Shown piece by piece: positions 5,149-6,238 of a stretch of 6,238 nucleotides of DNA. The notes beneath the pieces were generated by a model, which worked only from the letters and a program-made list of their open reading frames with translations, searched no databases and was not told where the DNA came from. Numbering within the stretch: position 1 is the stretch's first letter; the number at the start of each line of letters is the position of its first letter. Origin of the DNA: Bacteroidetes bacterium QS_8_64_10 (lineage in GTDB: Bacteria > Bacteroidota > Rhodothermia > Rhodothermales > Salinibacteraceae); NCBI GenBank assembly GCA_003022505.1, contig PXTQ01000062.1, forward strand, positions 23,091 through 29,328, in the 5' to 3' direction. The translations under genes and the position numbers were made by a program.

Positions 5149-5226
5149 TATGAAAGGTACGTAGGTGTGGATGTATAAACGTACCAACCGCCTGACTTCC
5201 CAACCTCCACACCTACATACACCTCC
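5147..5226. repeat. Short-period hairpin array between convergent genes
   Basis: The right half (5195-5226) is four phased 8-base units of the ACCTCCAC/ACCTACAT type, ending directly at the dehydrogenase stop codon (5227-5229). The left half has GGTATG/GGTACG/GGTGTG cores. GTAGGTGTGGATGT (5161-5174) pairs with 5203-5216 except for one mismatch. A competing smaller stem pairs GGTACG (5156-5161) with CGTACC (5180-5185). As at ruvC, the array sits between two convergent genes. Confidence 0.75.
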
Positions 5227-5946
5227 TTACGGGCGAAGCGGGCGCATCACCACCTCGCTGATCAGGTAGTTGTCAGGCGTACGGAGCAGGTGCAGCACCG
5301 TGGCCGCCACGTCGTCCGCCTGCATCGGGTTGCCCGCGCCGCCGCCGGAGCCGGCCACGTCCGAGAAGTTCGTCTGCACCGAGCCGGGATAGACGCAGCT
5401 CACCTTGATGCCGTCTGACCGTAGCTCCTTCATGGCGGCCTTCGAGAAACCGCGCACGCCGTGCTTCGAGGCATTGTAGCCGCTCATGCCGGGATTGCTC
5501 ACGAGGCCGGCGATGGAGGCGATGTTCACGATATGCCCGCCGAAGCCGCTCTCGTCGTTCTGGCGCTTCATGAGCGGCACGGCGGCGCGCGTGCATAGAA
5601 ACACGCCGCGCACGTTCGTCTCCATCTGCACGTTCCACTCTTCGAGCGATTGCTCGTCGACGTCGCCGAACTGAGCGAGGCCCGCGTTGTTGACGAGCAC
5701 GTCGAGACGGCCCGCCTCGTTTTCGATCTGATCGACGGCCTCCTGAACGCTCACATCGTCGCGCACGTCGCCGGTCAGGGGGCGGAAGCGCTCTGCGCCG
5801 ATCTCGTCGCGGAAGGCTTCGAGCTTGCCGGTGCTGCGGGCGAGGCCGTAGACCGTAGCGCCTTCCTCCGCGAGGTGCCGGGCGATGGTTTGCCCGATGC
5901 CGCTGGACGCGCCGGTGACGAGCGTGATCTTGTCGGTGAGTTGCAT
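5227..5946 (-). CDS. Classical short-chain dehydrogenase/reductase
   Basis: This 239-residue cytoplasmic NAD(P)-dependent oxidoreductase has the Rossmann fold of classical SDRs. TGASSGIG (11-18) is the cofactor glycine motif, GDVRDD (59-64) the adenine-pocket motif, and NNAG (86-89) the structural motif. The catalytic tetrad is complete: N111, S144 (in NIASIAG), Y157 and K161 (in YNASK), with PG at 187-188 after it. An R at 37 (GLARS) after the second strand favours NADPH over NADH. The C-terminus EVVMRPLRP is common in this subgroup. The substrate is not predictable. The start is ATG at 5944-5946, typical of the family, and the T-rich leader is at 5947-6006. It lies downstream of the partial gene on the same strand and may share a transcript. 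Confidence 0.93.
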   Translation of the reverse strand: MQLTDKITLVTGASSGIGQTIARHLAEEGATVYGLARSTGKLEAFRDEIGAERFRPLTGDVRDDVSVQEAVDQIENEAGRLDVLVNNAGLAQFGDVDEQSLEEWNVQMETNVRGVFLCTRAAVPLMKRQNDESGFGGHIVNIASIAGLVSNPGMSGYNASKHGVRGFSKAAMKELRSDGIKVSCVYPGSVQTNFSDVAGSGGGAGNPMQADDVAATVLHLLRTPDNYLISEVVMRPLRP

Positions 5947-5983
5947 ACGTGATGGACGGGTGGATGAAAAAAAGCAACTATTT

Positions 5984-6014
5984 CAACTTTACAAACCTGC
6001 AACTAATCACGCAA
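5984..6014 (-). promoter_or_regulatory. Weak Bacteroidota-type promoter candidate for the SDR gene
   Basis: On the minus strand TAAAGTTG (complement of 5984-5991) matches the -7 consensus TANNTTTG with one mismatch, and TTG (complement of 6012-6014) sits 20 bases upstream as a -33 element. A run of seven T (complement of 5967-5973) follows. The same stretch also has GTT cores recurring every 7-9 bases, so the match may be a by-product of a repeat. Confidence 0.25.
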
Positions 6015-6237
6015 CGCGCACGTCAGCGCCGCGCTCCAGGAGGCGGTGGATTTTGCCGGGAAATTGTTTCTCCAGGAACGCCTCTACGTCCTTGCTGACC
6101 TCCGCCACGCGGCGAAAGTCCACGCCCGTCTCGACGCCCAGCGATTCGACGTTCAGCTCCGCAAAGCGCGCCGCGAGGTCGGTCACGTGGCTCGTCGGCG
6201 TGTCGCCCGGCGCGTCGTAGCCGAACACCGTCTGAAA
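6007..6237 (-). CDS. C-terminus of a possible HMG-CoA lyase-like enzyme (partial)
   Basis: An open frame enters from the right edge and ends TGA at the complement of 6007-6009, giving 76 residues. The middle and end contain LGVETGVDFRRVAEVSKDVEAFL and FPGKIHRLLE. These resemble the C-terminal helices of hydroxymethylglutaryl-CoA lyase and related DRE-TIM enzymes (pattern GIxTGVDLxxL...LPSKVHR). The catalytic barrel lies outside the window, so the reaction cannot be confirmed. If right, the enzyme would split HMG-CoA into acetoacetate and acetyl-CoA. The internal GTG at 6226-6228 is not a start, because the frame continues past it. It lies 60 bases upstream of the dehydrogenase on the same strand. 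Confidence 0.5.
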   Translation of the reverse strand, partial: FQTVFGYDAPGDTPTSHVTDLAARFAELNVESLGVETGVDFRRVAEVSKDVEAFLEKQFPGKIHRLLERGADVRVA

Positions 6238-6238
6238 G

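Overview
The window looks like a piece of a high-GC member of the Bacteroidota, most likely the Rhodothermia/Salinibacter side of the phylum. This is inferred from three things: strong GC3 bias in the genes, starts without a recognisable Shine-Dalgarno sequence, and a short minus-strand protein resembling the Bacteroidota family DUF4290. I did no taxonomic search.

Layout, left to right. The last codons of an upstream gene (1-48) are followed by a perfectly phased heptamer array (61-95) and a complete UvrD/PcrA/Rep-type helicase (99-2186). A heptamer hairpin array (2209-2343) separates it from a GNAT acetyltransferase (2384-2848). A gene-poor, apparently decayed stretch follows (2849-3642). 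It holds short-period repeats, a small possible membrane protein, a C-terminal remnant of yebC and a REP-like palindrome. It leads into intact ruvC (3643-4185). ruvC converges on a short DUF4290-like gene (4271-4537, minus). After about 290 bases with no confident gene comes a 96-residue hypothetical protein (4832-5122, plus). This converges on a classical short-chain dehydrogenase/reductase (5227-5946, minus), preceded on the same strand by the C-terminal end of a possible HMG-CoA-lyase-like enzyme (6007-6237, minus, cut by the window edge).

Gene roles. The helicase and RuvC both act in DNA repair and recombination, and YebC (here only a remnant) is a classical neighbour of ruvC. The other genes have no evident common pathway, so this reads as ordinary chromosome with a disturbed patch upstream of ruvC.

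The most unusual feature lies between the genes. Nearly every gene boundary carries degenerate arrays of 7-8 bp units, and the unit sequence differs between loci. Three of these arrays are built as two facing arms that fold into long hairpins. One hairpin contains the stop codons of both convergent genes (ruvC and the DUF4290-like gene), and in another the two arms differ by exactly one heptamer. The second notable point is that the helicase ends in the residues DDELPF, which closely resemble the conserved C-terminal tip of single-stranded-DNA-binding protein.
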